Positions 31,390-39,824 of a stretch of DNA of 64,000 bases are shown here, piece by piece; within the stretch, counting starts at the first letter, position 1; every line of letters starts with the position of its first letter. Both the position numbers and the translations under genes were made by a program. The notes under the pieces were generated by a model that ran no database searches, was not told the origin of the DNA, and was given only the letters and a program-made list of their open reading frames with translations. Source of the stretch: Ilumatobacteraceae bacterium (GTDB taxonomy: Bacteria; Actinomycetota; Acidimicrobiia; Acidimicrobiales; Ilumatobacteraceae); contig JANYKU010000003.1 of assembly GCA_025358075.1 (NCBI GenBank), positions 1 to 64,000 of the forward strand. The letters run 5' to 3'.

Positions 31390-32724
31390 TCACACCGCTG
31401 GTCGTGTGCCGGGAGCTAGGTGCGTGACGAACCAGTCGCGTGCTGCATCAGCGGCGGCGGCCAACGTGCCGGGCTCCTCGAACAAGTGGGTTGCACCCGG
31501 TATCACGACCAGGTCGGCCTCGCAGCGCAGCCGAGCGAGAGCGCCGCGGTTGAGTTGCAGCACCTGATGGTCGGCGCCACCGACGATGAGCAGCGTTGGT
31601 GCCGTCACGGCAGTGAGCCGTTCAGCCGCGAGGTCGGGGCGGCCGCCACGCGACACGACGGCGGCGATGTCGGCGCCGGGCTCCGCTGCTGCCCACAGCG
31701 CGGCACCAGCGCCGGTGCTCGCGCCGAAATAGCCGATCCGAAGCCTCACTGCCGCTGGCTGGGCGCGGAGCCAACGGGTGGCTTCGCTGAGGCGCCGGGC
31801 GAGCAACTCGATGTCGAAAACGTTCGACCGGTCGTCCTCCTCGGCGTCTGTCAGAAGGTCGAACATCAACGTGCCGAGCGCCGCCCGGTTGAGGATCGAA
31901 GCCACGAACTGGTTGCGAGGGCTGTTCCGGCTGCTGCCGCTGCCATGCGCGAAGGCGACGATGCCGATCGGGCGTTCTGGCACCGTGAGATGGCCGGCAA
32001 GTTGGATCGAACCGGCCGTCACGACGACCTCGCCATCGTACGGTGGATGGTCGTCGTCGGGAACCCGCTTGGTCGACGGGGGAGTCGCGGCCGCGGCGCC
32101 GCGTTCGAGGCACTCGACCACCTCGTCGTCGGTCGTGGCCGAGAAGTCGGCGTAGAACTCGCCAACGGCATGGAACGATCGCGGGGTCTCCAGGCTGATC
32201 AGTTCGTCGGCATCGGCGCTCAGTTGATCCGTCCAATCCTGCGGCGCAACGGGAACGGCGAGCACGATCCGGGCCGCTCCCTGGGCACGGGCCACGTGAC
32301 ACGCTGCTCGGGCAGTGGATCCGGTGGCGATGCCGTCATCGACGATGAGCGCGGTGCGGCCGGCGAGCGAGAGGCGCGGACGCGATCCGCGGAAACGTAC
32401 GGCGAGTCGCTCCAGTTCGATCCGTTCACGCTCTTCCTCGTCGGCGAGCTCTTGCGGGGTGACCTGAGCAAGTCGCACGATCTCGGTGTTGATGACCCGA
32501 GCACCGCCCTCGCCGATGGCCCCCATGGCAAGCTCGGGTTGGAACGGCACGCCCAGTTTGCGCACCACGATGACGTCAAGTGGGGCGCCGAGCGCTCGAG
32601 CCACTTCGAGCGCGACCGGAACACCTCCACGTGGAAGGCCGAGCACCACCACCGGCTCGCCCTTGAGGTGCTGCAACCTCGCAGCCAGACGCCTCCCTGC
32701 GTCAACGCGGTTGGCGAATTGCAC
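31390..32724 (-). CDS. phosphoribosyltransferase fused to dienelactone-hydrolase-like domain
   Basis: A 444-residue two-domain protein. Residues about 1-210 are a PRTase fold with the PRPP loop ALIVDDGIATGSTARAA (acidic pair DD) and an N-terminal GLPRGGVPVALEVARAL. Residues about 220-444 are an alpha/beta hydrolase of the dienelactone-hydrolase type: oxyanion region FAHGSGSSRNSPRN, nucleophile elbow GASTGAG, Asp in VGGADHQV and His in IPGATHLFEE. GTG start is set by AGGAGG 4 nt upstream. The fusion occurs in actinobacteria but its substrate is unknown. Probably cotranscribed with the aminotransferase V gene 25 bp upstream. Confidence 0.85.
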   Translation of the reverse strand: MQFANRVDAGRRLAARLQHLKGEPVVVLGLPRGGVPVALEVARALGAPLDVIVVRKLGVPFQPELAMGAIGEGGARVINTEIVRLAQVTPQELADEEERERIELERLAVRFRGSRPRLSLAGRTALIVDDGIATGSTARAACHVARAQGAARIVLAVPVAPQDWTDQLSADADELISLETPRSFHAVGEFYADFSATTDDEVVECLERGAAAATPPSTKRVPDDDHPPYDGEVVVTAGSIQLAGHLTVPERPIGIVAFAHGSGSSRNSPRNQFVASILNRAALGTLMFDLLTDAEEDDRSNVFDIELLARRLSEATRWLRAQPAAVRLRIGYFGASTGAGAALWAAAEPGADIAAVVSRGGRPDLAAERLTAVTAPTLLIVGGADHQVLQLNRGALARLRCEADLVVIPGATHLFEEPGTLAAAADAARDWFVTHLAPGTRPAV

Positions 32725-32749
32725 ACGACCTCCTACATCGTCGGGTAAC

Positions 32750-34474
32750 TCATCGGTCGGCTCGCGCTTCGACGAGTGATTCCTCGGGAAGGTCGAACCA
32801 TCGCAGGTGTTCGAATTCCGCAGACAACGCGCCGGGATGCCGACCCGTTTGCGTCCACGCCGGAGCCGCCGACATGAGTTGTCGAGCACTATCGAGGTAC
32901 CCGGCGAGTGCAGATTCGGGGGCACGCGCGCAGTCGACCGACGGCCGAACGAGCTCGCCGGTTGCCGGGTCGTACGACAGTTGTGAGAGACGCAACGGTG
33001 GCTCGACCGGGCCCCTGCTGTGGTGCCACAGCCCCGAGTCCGGGTTGAAGCGGTAGTCGGGAAGCAGCCGCCATCCGTGCTCGGCGACGAGGTCGACGGC
33101 ATCGACGAGGTAGTTGAAGACCGTCTCGGAGATGAAGTAGTTGAAGCTGACCCGCGTCCAACCGGGCTTGATCCCTTCGCAGCCTTTGGCGATCTCGTGC
33201 TCGAACTCGTGCGAACGGTCGAGGTCGATCCCCAGCAGCCGGTGGCCGTACGGCCCGGCGCACGAACAACCTCCGCGGGATTGAATGCCGAACATGTCGC
33301 TGAGGAGGGCGACGACGAAGTTGTGGTGCAGAAATCGACCGTCCGGTCGCCTCACCCGGAACGACAGGATCGAGAGCCGATCGGAGCGGGTGTTGCCGAG
33401 CACGTCGATAGCCGGGTTGCTCGACCATGCCAACACTGCCCGACGCCAATACGATTCCTCGTGCTCTTTGATCGTCGGGACGCCGACGGCCTGCTTCAAC
33501 TGGAACACGAGCCCGGCTCGGATCGACTCGATGATCGCCGGGGTGCCGCCTTCCTCGCGGTGGACCGGATCGTCGAGGTAGTGGTGCTCGGTGGGGTTGA
33601 CGAACGCCACGGTTCCGCCCCCGACAACATCGGGCACCCGATTGCGCATGAGCGACCGTTTCACGACGAGCACACCTGGTGTTCCGGGTCCGCCGACGAA
33701 CTTGTGGGGACTGATGAACACCGCGTCCTTGTCGGCCAGCGGGTGCTCGGCGCACCGTGGATGCATGTCGATGTCGACGTACGGAGCCGCGCAAGCGAAG
33801 TCCCAGAACGACAGCGCCCCGTGGCGGTGCAGCAGATCGGCGATCGCGCAGGTGTTGGACACGATGCCGGTCACGTTCGATGCAGCGGAGAACGACCCGA
33901 TCTTCACCGAACGTTCGGCGTGCGCGACCAGTTCGATCTCGAGCTGGGCAAGATCGATGTGACCGTCGGAATCTTCGGGGATGGTGATGACGTCGGCGAT
34001 CGATTCACGCCACGGGAGTTCGTTGGAGTGGTGCTCGAACGGCCCGACGAAGACGACCGGCCGCTCGTCGGCTGGGATGTGCTGCGAGAGGTGGTAGCGG
34101 TCTTCGAGGTCGGCCGGCAGTCGCAAGTTCATGATGCCGATCAGCTTGTCGATCGCCCCGGTCGCTCCCGACCCGCAGAAGATCACGCAGTCGCGTTCGT
34201 CGCCACCGACCGCATCGCGGATGATGCGACGAGCATCTTCACGCAACCGCGTCGTCTGCAAGCCCGTGCCGGATGACTCGGTGTGGGTGTTGGCGTAGCG
34301 AGGGAGCACTTCGTCGCGGATGAAGTCCTCGATGAAGCTCAAGGCACGGCCGGAGGCGGTGTAGTCGGCATAAGTGATGCGGTGCGGGCCGTACGGCCCG
34401 TCCATGACTTGATCGTCACCGATGACCGACTCGCGTATTCGGCGCAGCAATGGGGTTTCCACCGGTTCGATCAC
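32750..34474 (-). CDS. class V aminotransferase/cysteine desulfurase-like PLP enzyme
   Basis: A 574-residue fold-type I PLP enzyme, longer than the roughly 400 residues of SufS. The PLP lysine lies in FISPHKFVGGPGTPG, and SWDFACAAPYVDIDMHP-like context holds the cofactor Asp. A loop SRGGCSCAGPYGH resembles the catalytic-Cys loop of desulfurases/selenocysteine lyases, so cysteine or selenocysteine as substrate is possible. About 110 extra C-terminal residues are unassigned. GTG at 34474 has no ribosome site but TAGGTT ends 7 nt upstream (leaderless). The downstream neighbour is the PRTase-hydrolase fusion. Confidence 0.85.
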   Translation of the reverse strand: MIEPVETPLLRRIRESVIGDDQVMDGPYGPHRITYADYTASGRALSFIEDFIRDEVLPRYANTHTESSGTGLQTTRLREDARRIIRDAVGGDERDCVIFCGSGATGAIDKLIGIMNLRLPADLEDRYHLSQHIPADERPVVFVGPFEHHSNELPWRESIADVITIPEDSDGHIDLAQLEIELVAHAERSVKIGSFSAASNVTGIVSNTCAIADLLHRHGALSFWDFACAAPYVDIDMHPRCAEHPLADKDAVFISPHKFVGGPGTPGVLVVKRSLMRNRVPDVVGGGTVAFVNPTEHHYLDDPVHREEGGTPAIIESIRAGLVFQLKQAVGVPTIKEHEESYWRRAVLAWSSNPAIDVLGNTRSDRLSILSFRVRRPDGRFLHHNFVVALLSDMFGIQSRGGCSCAGPYGHRLLGIDLDRSHEFEHEIAKGCEGIKPGWTRVSFNYFISETVFNYLVDAVDLVAEHGWRLLPDYRFNPDSGLWHHSRGPVEPPLRLSQLSYDPATGELVRPSVDCARAPESALAGYLDSARQLMSAAPAWTQTGRHPGALSAEFEHLRWFDLPEESLVEARADR

Positions 34475-34481
34475 GCAATCC

Positions 34482-34487
34482 AACCTA
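34482..34487 (-). promoter_or_regulatory. TAGGTT -10 element, leaderless candidate
   Basis: On the minus strand TAGGTT fits TANNNT and ends 7 nt before the GTG of the class V aminotransferase; there is no Shine-Dalgarno. No convincing -35. Confidence 0.4.
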
Positions 34488-34623
34488 TCCCCGCCGGTCG
34501 CATCAGCCGTGCCGACGACCTCAGGCGTTGTCTCCCGCGGCCTACAGAACGTCGATGTTGCCACCGTTGGTCTTGGCGTCAACCGCGGGGCGTCGCACAT
34601 CTTGGTGATGCGGCCGCCGTCGT

Positions 34624-34669
34624 ACTGTGAAGCCACAGAACCGTACGGGTCGTTCTGTGGCTTCACAGT
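34624..34669. terminator. perfect 18-bp inverted repeat with 10-nt loop
   Basis: ACTGTGAAGCCACAGAAC (34624-34641) and its exact complement (34652-34669) flank CGTACGGGTC. The stem is unusually long and perfect, in the 287-bp gap between the VOC gene 3' end and the aminotransferase start; the rest of the gap shows no gene. Probably the terminator of the VOC gene although no T-run follows; a remnant of a mobile-element end or a large operator is the alternative. Confidence 0.55.
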
Positions 34670-34761
34670 TCGAGCCGGATCGACAACCCGCGCCCGAGCT
34701 GCCGATCGGTCTGGTTGTCCGGTGATGCGGAGCCGGATGACGGTGGGCGCTGCAACCCGAT

Positions 34762-35160
34762 TCAGCCGTCGAAACGCTGGACGGCCTCAGCGCTGACCGG
34801 TGTGAACAGGTTGACCAGGTTCCCGTCGGGGTCGCGGAACAGGATCGAGCGGTTCCCCCAGGGAAGGGTCGTCGGCTCCTGGACGAGCTCGGCGACGAGG
34901 CCTTGCAGCCTCTCGTAGTCGCGATCCACGTCGTCGACGCGGAACTCGATGATCACCGTGTGGTTGTCGGCCGGGACCGCGGCGCCCGCCCCGAACATCT
35001 CGATCGTGCGCGCGCTGGCGATCGCGAGCGTGCCGGTAGGGGTCAGCAGCTCGGCGAACTCGTCCGTGGCCCAACGCGCCGACAGTCCGGTGACCTGCTC
35101 GTAGAACTCGACCAACTGCTTCACGTCGCTGGCGATGACTCGTACTGAGACGAAATTCAT
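34762..35160 (-). CDS. VOC/glyoxalase-fold protein
   Basis: A 132-residue vicinal-oxygen-chelate protein with two beta-alpha-beta-beta-beta modules (VSVRVIASDVKQLVEFYEQV; TVIIEFRVDDVDRDYERL) and the C-terminal LFRDPDGNLVNLFTPV signature. It could be an enzyme (lyase, dioxygenase, antibiotic-modifying) or a binding protein; metal ligands are not clear-cut. It diverges from the WYL regulator across a 112-bp gap holding a dyad, so it is the probable regulated target. Confidence 0.85.
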   Translation of the reverse strand: MNFVSVRVIASDVKQLVEFYEQVTGLSARWATDEFAELLTPTGTLAIASARTIEMFGAGAAVPADNHTVIIEFRVDDVDRDYERLQGLVAELVQEPTTLPWGNRSILFRDPDGNLVNLFTPVSAEAVQRFDG

Positions 35161-35229
35161 GATTTCTCGTTTCCCGTCGGAGCGGTGCTCCGAGGTCGTG
35201 TTGTTGAAGTGATGGGCACGGTAAACCTG

Positions 35230-35254
35230 ATACCGGACAGGTTCCGCCCGGTAT
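35230..35254. promoter_or_regulatory. ATACCGG-N11-CCGGTAT operator candidate
   Basis: ATACCGG (35230-35236) and CCGGTAT (35248-35254) are perfect 7-bp inverted half-sites spaced by 11 nt, centred between the divergent VOC and WYL genes and 20 bp before the WYL start. A further short dyad, ACCTG/CAGGT, overlaps the left half. Spacing of about one and a half turns suits a dimeric regulator. Confidence 0.5.
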
Positions 35255-35272
35255 TTCTGGAAAGATTGCGGC

Positions 35273-36241
35273 GTGACCCGTCCGACAGCCCGAGTCCTGG
35301 CCTTGCTCGAGATCCTTCAGGCCGGCGGCACGCGCACCGCTGCTGACCTGGCCGAACGGCTGGAGGTCGACGAGCGAACCGTCCGGCGCTACATCGAGCA
35401 TCTCCTCGACCTCGACGTACCGGTTCGCACCGAGCGCGGCCGGTACGGCGGATACCGCCTCGCCCCGGGCTACCGGATGCCTCCGTTGATGCTCACCGAC
35501 GACGAGGCGCTGGCCGTGCTGCTCGGTCTGGTCGTCGGCCAGCGCTCCGGGCTGGTCACCACGTCTGCCGAGGCTGCCGAGGCGGCGATCGCCAAGGTGC
35601 GCCGGGTGTTACCTGTCGCGCTTGCTCGCCGACTCGACGCGCTGTTGACAACCGCCGACTTCACCGAGCCCGCGGGCCTGGTGGCATCGGCGCAGACCCG
35701 GGTGCTGTTGACGATGGCCGAAGCGGCGCGAGACCGTCAACCGGTCGCGATCGAGTACGCCGACCGAGCGGGGCATCGCAGCGAACGCACCGTGCATCCG
35801 TACGGGATCGTCGCTAGCTCTGGACGCTGGTACGTCGCCGGCGCAGACTCGATCAGTTCTGACGTACGAACGTTCCGACTCGACCGGATCCAGAGCGCGA
35901 GGGTTCTCGCCGGTTCGTTCGAGCTGCCCGAGGGGTTCGACCCGGCCGCCCGGCTGTTGACGGAGGTGCCCTACCGCCACGACGTATCGGTGCGCGTCCA
36001 TGGCACGCTGCAGCAGGTGCGCTCGCGCCTACCCGCCGCAATCGCAACCGTCGAGGAGATCGTGCCGACCACGAATGGCGAATGGGTTCGAGTTCGGATC
36101 CGCGCCGAACGTCTCGACTGGGTCCCGGCGCTGCTCGCATCGCTCGATCGCCCGTTCGTGATCGAACATCCGGAGTCGCTCCGCGACGGTGTGCGCAGGC
36201 TCGCCAATCGACTGGCCGCTTACGCCGACGGCGTCGCCTAA
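35273..36241 (+). CDS. HTH-WYL domain transcriptional regulator
   Basis: A 322-residue regulator: N-terminal winged helix (TRPTARVLALLEILQAGG, AERLEVDERTVRRYIEHL), a WYL domain (about 140-215, RQPVAIEYADRAGHRSERTVHPYGI, then GRWYVAGAD) and a C-terminal WCX extension. WYL domains often sense nucleic-acid or small-molecule ligands. Starts at GTG with GGAAAG 8 nt upstream. Divergent from the VOC gene, which it probably represses or activates through the dyad between them. Confidence 0.9.
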   Translation: MTRPTARVLALLEILQAGGTRTAADLAERLEVDERTVRRYIEHLLDLDVPVRTERGRYGGYRLAPGYRMPPLMLTDDEALAVLLGLVVGQRSGLVTTSAEAAEAAIAKVRRVLPVALARRLDALLTTADFTEPAGLVASAQTRVLLTMAEAARDRQPVAIEYADRAGHRSERTVHPYGIVASSGRWYVAGADSISSDVRTFRLDRIQSARVLAGSFELPEGFDPAARLLTEVPYRHDVSVRVHGTLQQVRSRLPAAIATVEEIVPTTNGEWVRVRIRAERLDWVPALLASLDRPFVIEHPESLRDGVRRLANRLAAYADGVA

Positions 36242-36262
36242 GCCTCGTCCCGGCGCGCCGCC

Positions 36263-36934
36263 CTAGGGCAGGAGGGTGGTCAACCGCACGACGAGTCCGT
36301 CAGGGTCGGCGACGTCGACGTAGACCCCCGTGCTGGACGTCGTCGGCAGACCGTGAGCGATGCTCTGCGCGTCGAGACGCTCGACGAGCGCGTCGAGGTC
36401 TTCGATCGTGCCGACCGCGAACGACAGCGCGTTGAACCCGGCGAGTGCCAGAGCCCGCAGCGGGTCGTGTCGCAGCACCACCTCGATCGACACACTCGGA
36501 CGCGCCATCGTGATCTCTGCCGTGTCGGTATCGGTCGGCTCGTGCAACACCTCGAGCCCGAACGCCCGGGCGTACCAGTCGCGACTTCGCCCGACGTCAG
36601 CGACCGGCAGCGTCACGTGGTGGATGCCTGCCAGGTCACGCACGGCCCAATCGTGTTGTACGACCACCCGCTCGCCGATCATCTTGCTGGCGAAGTCGCG
36701 GATGTATGTCTGGTGACGCTCATCGGCCACGTATCGACGGGCTGCGGCGAAGTCGGGGAAGTCCATGACGGCGACTGCGTCGAAGTTGCCCTCGAAGTGC
36801 TTGGCGTCGTCGGCGAACCGCAAGCTCGTCAACTCTGGTATCGGGCGAAGGCCGGCGAACGCTTCCCGGAACGCGGCCTTTGCTTCGTCGCTGAGGCCAT
36901 CGGCCCACCGGTAGGCGACCACCTGTCGAAACAC
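36263..36934 (-). CDS. Dabb (A/B-barrel) domain fused to a VOC domain
   Basis: A 223-residue fusion. Residues about 1-100 form a stress-responsive A/B-barrel domain (FRQVVAYRWADGLSDEAK, DFPDFAAARRYVADERHQ, then WAV); residues about 105-223 form a glyoxalase/VOC unit (GIHHVTLPVADVGRSRDWYA, VYVDVADPDGLVVRLTTL). GTG at 36934 gives the expected Dabb start (F-R-Q-V-V); an ATG at 36979 would add 15 unrelated residues. Both folds bind small ligands; the fusion may be a catabolic accessory enzyme. Convergent with the WYL gene. Confidence 0.8.
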   Translation of the reverse strand: MFRQVVAYRWADGLSDEAKAAFREAFAGLRPIPELTSLRFADDAKHFEGNFDAVAVMDFPDFAAARRYVADERHQTYIRDFASKMIGERVVVQHDWAVRDLAGIHHVTLPVADVGRSRDWYARAFGLEVLHEPTDTDTAEITMARPSVSIEVVLRHDPLRALALAGFNALSFAVGTIEDLDALVERLDAQSIAHGLPTTSSTGVYVDVADPDGLVVRLTTLLP

Positions 36935-37256
36935 GTCAGTGGATCTGTCGAGACACGATGGCTGCGTCGCACATCGCATGAACTGTATTCGCGCAGCCGA
37001 GTAGATTGCGTCAAGCAGGAGGTTTGGTCGCATCGGCTCCGTGACTGAGCTCCGGCCGCCGACTGCCGCAGCGGCGTGTTGGCCCGTAGGATGCTGAAGT
37101 CGATCACACGAGCCGGAAGGGGGTGGTCGGAGATGAAACGTTCCGAACCTCCGAGTCCCCGTTGCCCGTTTGTCCGTTTCGGCCGCTGGTCCAACGCGTT
37201 GAGGTCGTTGTAACGATCTGACGCATTGGCGCGGCCATCCGTAAGAGGTCGTCGCC
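36935..37256 (+). promoter_or_regulatory. 322-bp gap with a structured leader before the metal-transport operon
   Basis: No gene is seen here. The right part (about 37040-37256) can fold: GGCC (37054-37057) pairs with GGCC (37081-37084) around an inner GCCG/CGGC hairpin (37065-37075), and TCGGA (37127-37131) pairs with TCCGA (37142-37146). Its position before an MgtE-like/Nramp operon suggests a metal-sensing leader RNA such as an M-box or Mn2+ riboswitch, but I cannot match the conserved core of either. Confidence 0.3.
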
Positions 37257-38570
37257 ATGTTCCAGTTTTTCGGTTTCCATCTTCCGCGCCACGTCTCGGG
37301 TGCTCGCGCGTCGACACCCACGCGTGTGCTCGCCGGCCAGTTGATCTCGGTGGCGGGTCTCATCGGTCGCCCAGTTCTCAACCAGAGCGGTTCAGAGATC
37401 GGCAGGGTTCGCGACGTGGTCGTGCGGTGGGACGAGTCGCTGTACCCCGCGGTGGCGGGTCTGGTGGTCAGAGTCGGTCGCCGGGCTTCGTTTCTGCACG
37501 CCTCGAGCATCGCCGGAGTGGACCGCGACGGGGTTTCGCTGCGGTCGGCTCAGCTCGACCTCCGTGACTTCGAGCGGCGAGCCGGCGAGATCACCCTTGG
37601 GCGCGATGTGCTCGACCATCAGTTGATCGATGTTGACGGTGTGCGGCTCGTCCGCGCCTCGGATCTCTACTTGGCGTCGTTCGCTGGGATGTATCGCCTG
37701 GTCGGAGTGGATGTGGGGTTCAACTCGCTCGCGCGTCGCCTGGGGCCAGCGCGCTGGCGGGCCTTGCCGACGCCCAGCCGGGTGATCGACTGGGCGACGA
37801 TTCAGCCGATCGCCAAGCCTGGCGAACCGGTCCGCATCGGTCGTACCCGTCAGGCGCTGCACAGGCTGCGCCCCGCCGAGCTGGCGGAACTGGTCGAAGA
37901 GCTCGGGGCCACTCAGGGGCAAGCGTTCGTGGCCGCGCTCGACCGTGGTGTGGCTGCCGATGTGTTGGAAGAGATGAAGGTCGAGCAGGTCGATGAGCTG
38001 CTCAACGAGATGGGCCGCGAACGGGCGGCCGACCTCCTCGCGGCGATGGCCCCCGACGAGGCGGCAGAAGCGTTGCGCGAGATGGACGACGACGATCGCC
38101 AAGAGGTGATGGAGCAGCTCGCTCCGGAGGTGCGCACCGGGCTGAGTCGATTGCTCGCCTACGAAGAGGGCACCGCCGGGTCGGTGATGACGACGACGAT
38201 GGTGGTGGTCACCTCGACAGCCACCGTCGACGAGGTGATCGCCGTGTTGATTCAGCGCACCGACGACCGGGCGGAGATCGATGGCGTCCTCGTGGTTGAC
38301 GCGGACGGTGCGCTCGTCGACGACGTGTCGTTGTACGAGCTCTTGGTCGCCCCGCGTTCCGTAACAGTGGCATCGCTTGCGGGCGCACCGTTGCCCGCGA
38401 CCGTTCACGAGGCCGACGACCTGGAGAACGTGTTGTCGATCTTCATCGATTCGCGTGACACCTCGGTGGTGGTCACCGACCACCAGCGGCGCCCAGTTGG
38501 TCGCATCCTCGCCGACGATGTCATCGACGCGTTGCTCGCCGATCGGCGGTTGGCTCGGAGAGCGTCATGA
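37257..38570 (+). CDS. PRC-barrel/MgtE_N/CBS regulatory protein
   Basis: A 437-residue soluble protein: PRC-barrel-like segment (about 30-110, GRPVLNQSGSEIGRVRDVVV), an MgtE N-terminal superhelix (about 195-300, AELVEELGATQGQAFVAAL...DLLAAMAPDEAAEALREM), then a CBS pair (about 300-430, SVMTTTMVVVTSTATVDEVI). It keeps the Mg2+-sensing cytoplasmic parts of MgtE but lacks its transmembrane channel, so it is a sensor rather than a transporter. AGAGG precedes the ATG. It overlaps the Nramp-like transporter by ATGA, implying a regulator-transporter complex. Confidence 0.85.
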   Translation: MFQFFGFHLPRHVSGARASTPTRVLAGQLISVAGLIGRPVLNQSGSEIGRVRDVVVRWDESLYPAVAGLVVRVGRRASFLHASSIAGVDRDGVSLRSAQLDLRDFERRAGEITLGRDVLDHQLIDVDGVRLVRASDLYLASFAGMYRLVGVDVGFNSLARRLGPARWRALPTPSRVIDWATIQPIAKPGEPVRIGRTRQALHRLRPAELAELVEELGATQGQAFVAALDRGVAADVLEEMKVEQVDELLNEMGRERAADLLAAMAPDEAAEALREMDDDDRQEVMEQLAPEVRTGLSRLLAYEEGTAGSVMTTTMVVVTSTATVDEVIAVLIQRTDDRAEIDGVLVVDADGALVDDVSLYELLVAPRSVTVASLAGAPLPATVHEADDLENVLSIFIDSRDTSVVVTDHQRRPVGRILADDVIDALLADRRLARRAS

Positions 38571-39814
38571 CCTCGCTCCCTGCGCGCCGCCGGCCAGGTC
38601 GCCGAATCGCCGCGGTGATCGCGGTGATGGGCCCCGGGCTCATCGCCGCGAATGCCGGCAACGACGCCGGCGGCATCGCGACATATGCGTCGGCCGGCGC
38701 GCAGTTCGCCTACCGCACGTTGTTCGTGATGGTCATCGTCACCGTCGCGCTGATTGTCGTGCAGGAGATGTCTGCCCGGCTCGGGGTGTACACCGGTGAG
38801 GGACTGGTCTCGCTCATCCGCGAGCAGTTCCCATTGCGCTGGGGTGCGTTTGCCACTGGGTGTCTGGTGATCGCCAATCTCGGCCTCGTCGTCTCCGAGT
38901 TCGCCGGCATCGGTGCCGCACTCGAACTGCTGCACGTGTCGCGGTATCTCTCGGTACCGCTCGCAGCGATCGTGCTGTGGTCGCTCGTCGTGTTCGGTTC
39001 CTACCGGTACGTCGAGCGGGTCTTCCTCATCCTCACCCTGCCGTTCCTGGCCTACCCGATCGCGGCCGTGCTGGGTCACCCCTCGTGGACCAAGGTCGCA
39101 ACGAACACGGCTCTGCCGCACCTGCTGGGCTCGCGGACCTTCCTCGTCGTGGTGGTCGCGCTCATCGGCACAACGATCACCCCGTACATGCAGCTCTACC
39201 AGGCCGCAGCCGTGGCCGACCGCGGCACGGGGGTCGACAACTACCGAGCCGCCCGCCGCGACGCCATCACCGGCTCGATCTTCTGCAACGTCATCAGCAT
39301 GACGATCATCATCGCGACCGCTGCAGCCATCGGTGGGAGCGGACCGCTCAGTTCCACCAAGCAAGCCGCGCTTGCGCTCGAGCCGGTGGCAGGAAGCGCG
39401 GCGACCGCGTTGTTCGCGATCGGACTTCTCGGCGCGTCGGCCCTTGCTGCCGCCGTCGTGCCGTTGTCCACTGCCTATGCCATCGCTGAGGCCGTTGGAG
39501 CCGAGCGGTCGGTTTCCCGCCGGTTCAGAGAGGCTCCACTGTTCCTCGGGCTGTTCACCGGGCAGATCGTGATCGGGGTGATCGTGGCCCTCGCGCCCGG
39601 CAACCTGATCGACTTGTTGATCAACACCCAGATCCTCAACGGAGTGATCAGCCCGATCTTTCTCACGTTCATCCTTCTCCTGGCAAATCGACGCAGTCTG
39701 CTCGGCAGCGCCGCAAACGGCCCTTGGTTCCGAGTCGTCGCGACGGCTTGTGTCGGTCTCGCTGCAACGCTGGCGATGACGGTTGTCGTCATCACCGTCA
39801 GCGGCTGGCTCTGA
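38567..39814 (+). CDS. Nramp-related divalent metal transporter with altered metal site
   Basis: A 415-residue LeuT-fold membrane protein with about eleven helices. TM1 reads GPGLIAANAGNDAGG where typical Nramps have DPGN, and TM6 reads GTTITPYMQLY where they have xxMPHN. Thus the metal-binding Asp and Met are replaced (by Asn and Thr), placing it outside canonical Mn/Fe transporters and nearer Nramp-related groups with other ion preferences such as Mg2+. Coupled to the MgtE_N/CBS protein by ATGA. The ion is inferred only from that partner. Confidence 0.85.
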   Translation: MTSLPARRRPGRRIAAVIAVMGPGLIAANAGNDAGGIATYASAGAQFAYRTLFVMVIVTVALIVVQEMSARLGVYTGEGLVSLIREQFPLRWGAFATGCLVIANLGLVVSEFAGIGAALELLHVSRYLSVPLAAIVLWSLVVFGSYRYVERVFLILTLPFLAYPIAAVLGHPSWTKVATNTALPHLLGSRTFLVVVVALIGTTITPYMQLYQAAAVADRGTGVDNYRAARRDAITGSIFCNVISMTIIIATAAAIGGSGPLSSTKQAALALEPVAGSAATALFAIGLLGASALAAAVVPLSTAYAIAEAVGAERSVSRRFREAPLFLGLFTGQIVIGVIVALAPGNLIDLLINTQILNGVISPIFLTFILLLANRRSLLGSAANGPWFRVVATACVGLAATLAMTVVVITVSGWL

Positions 39815-39824
39815 CTCCGCGTGC

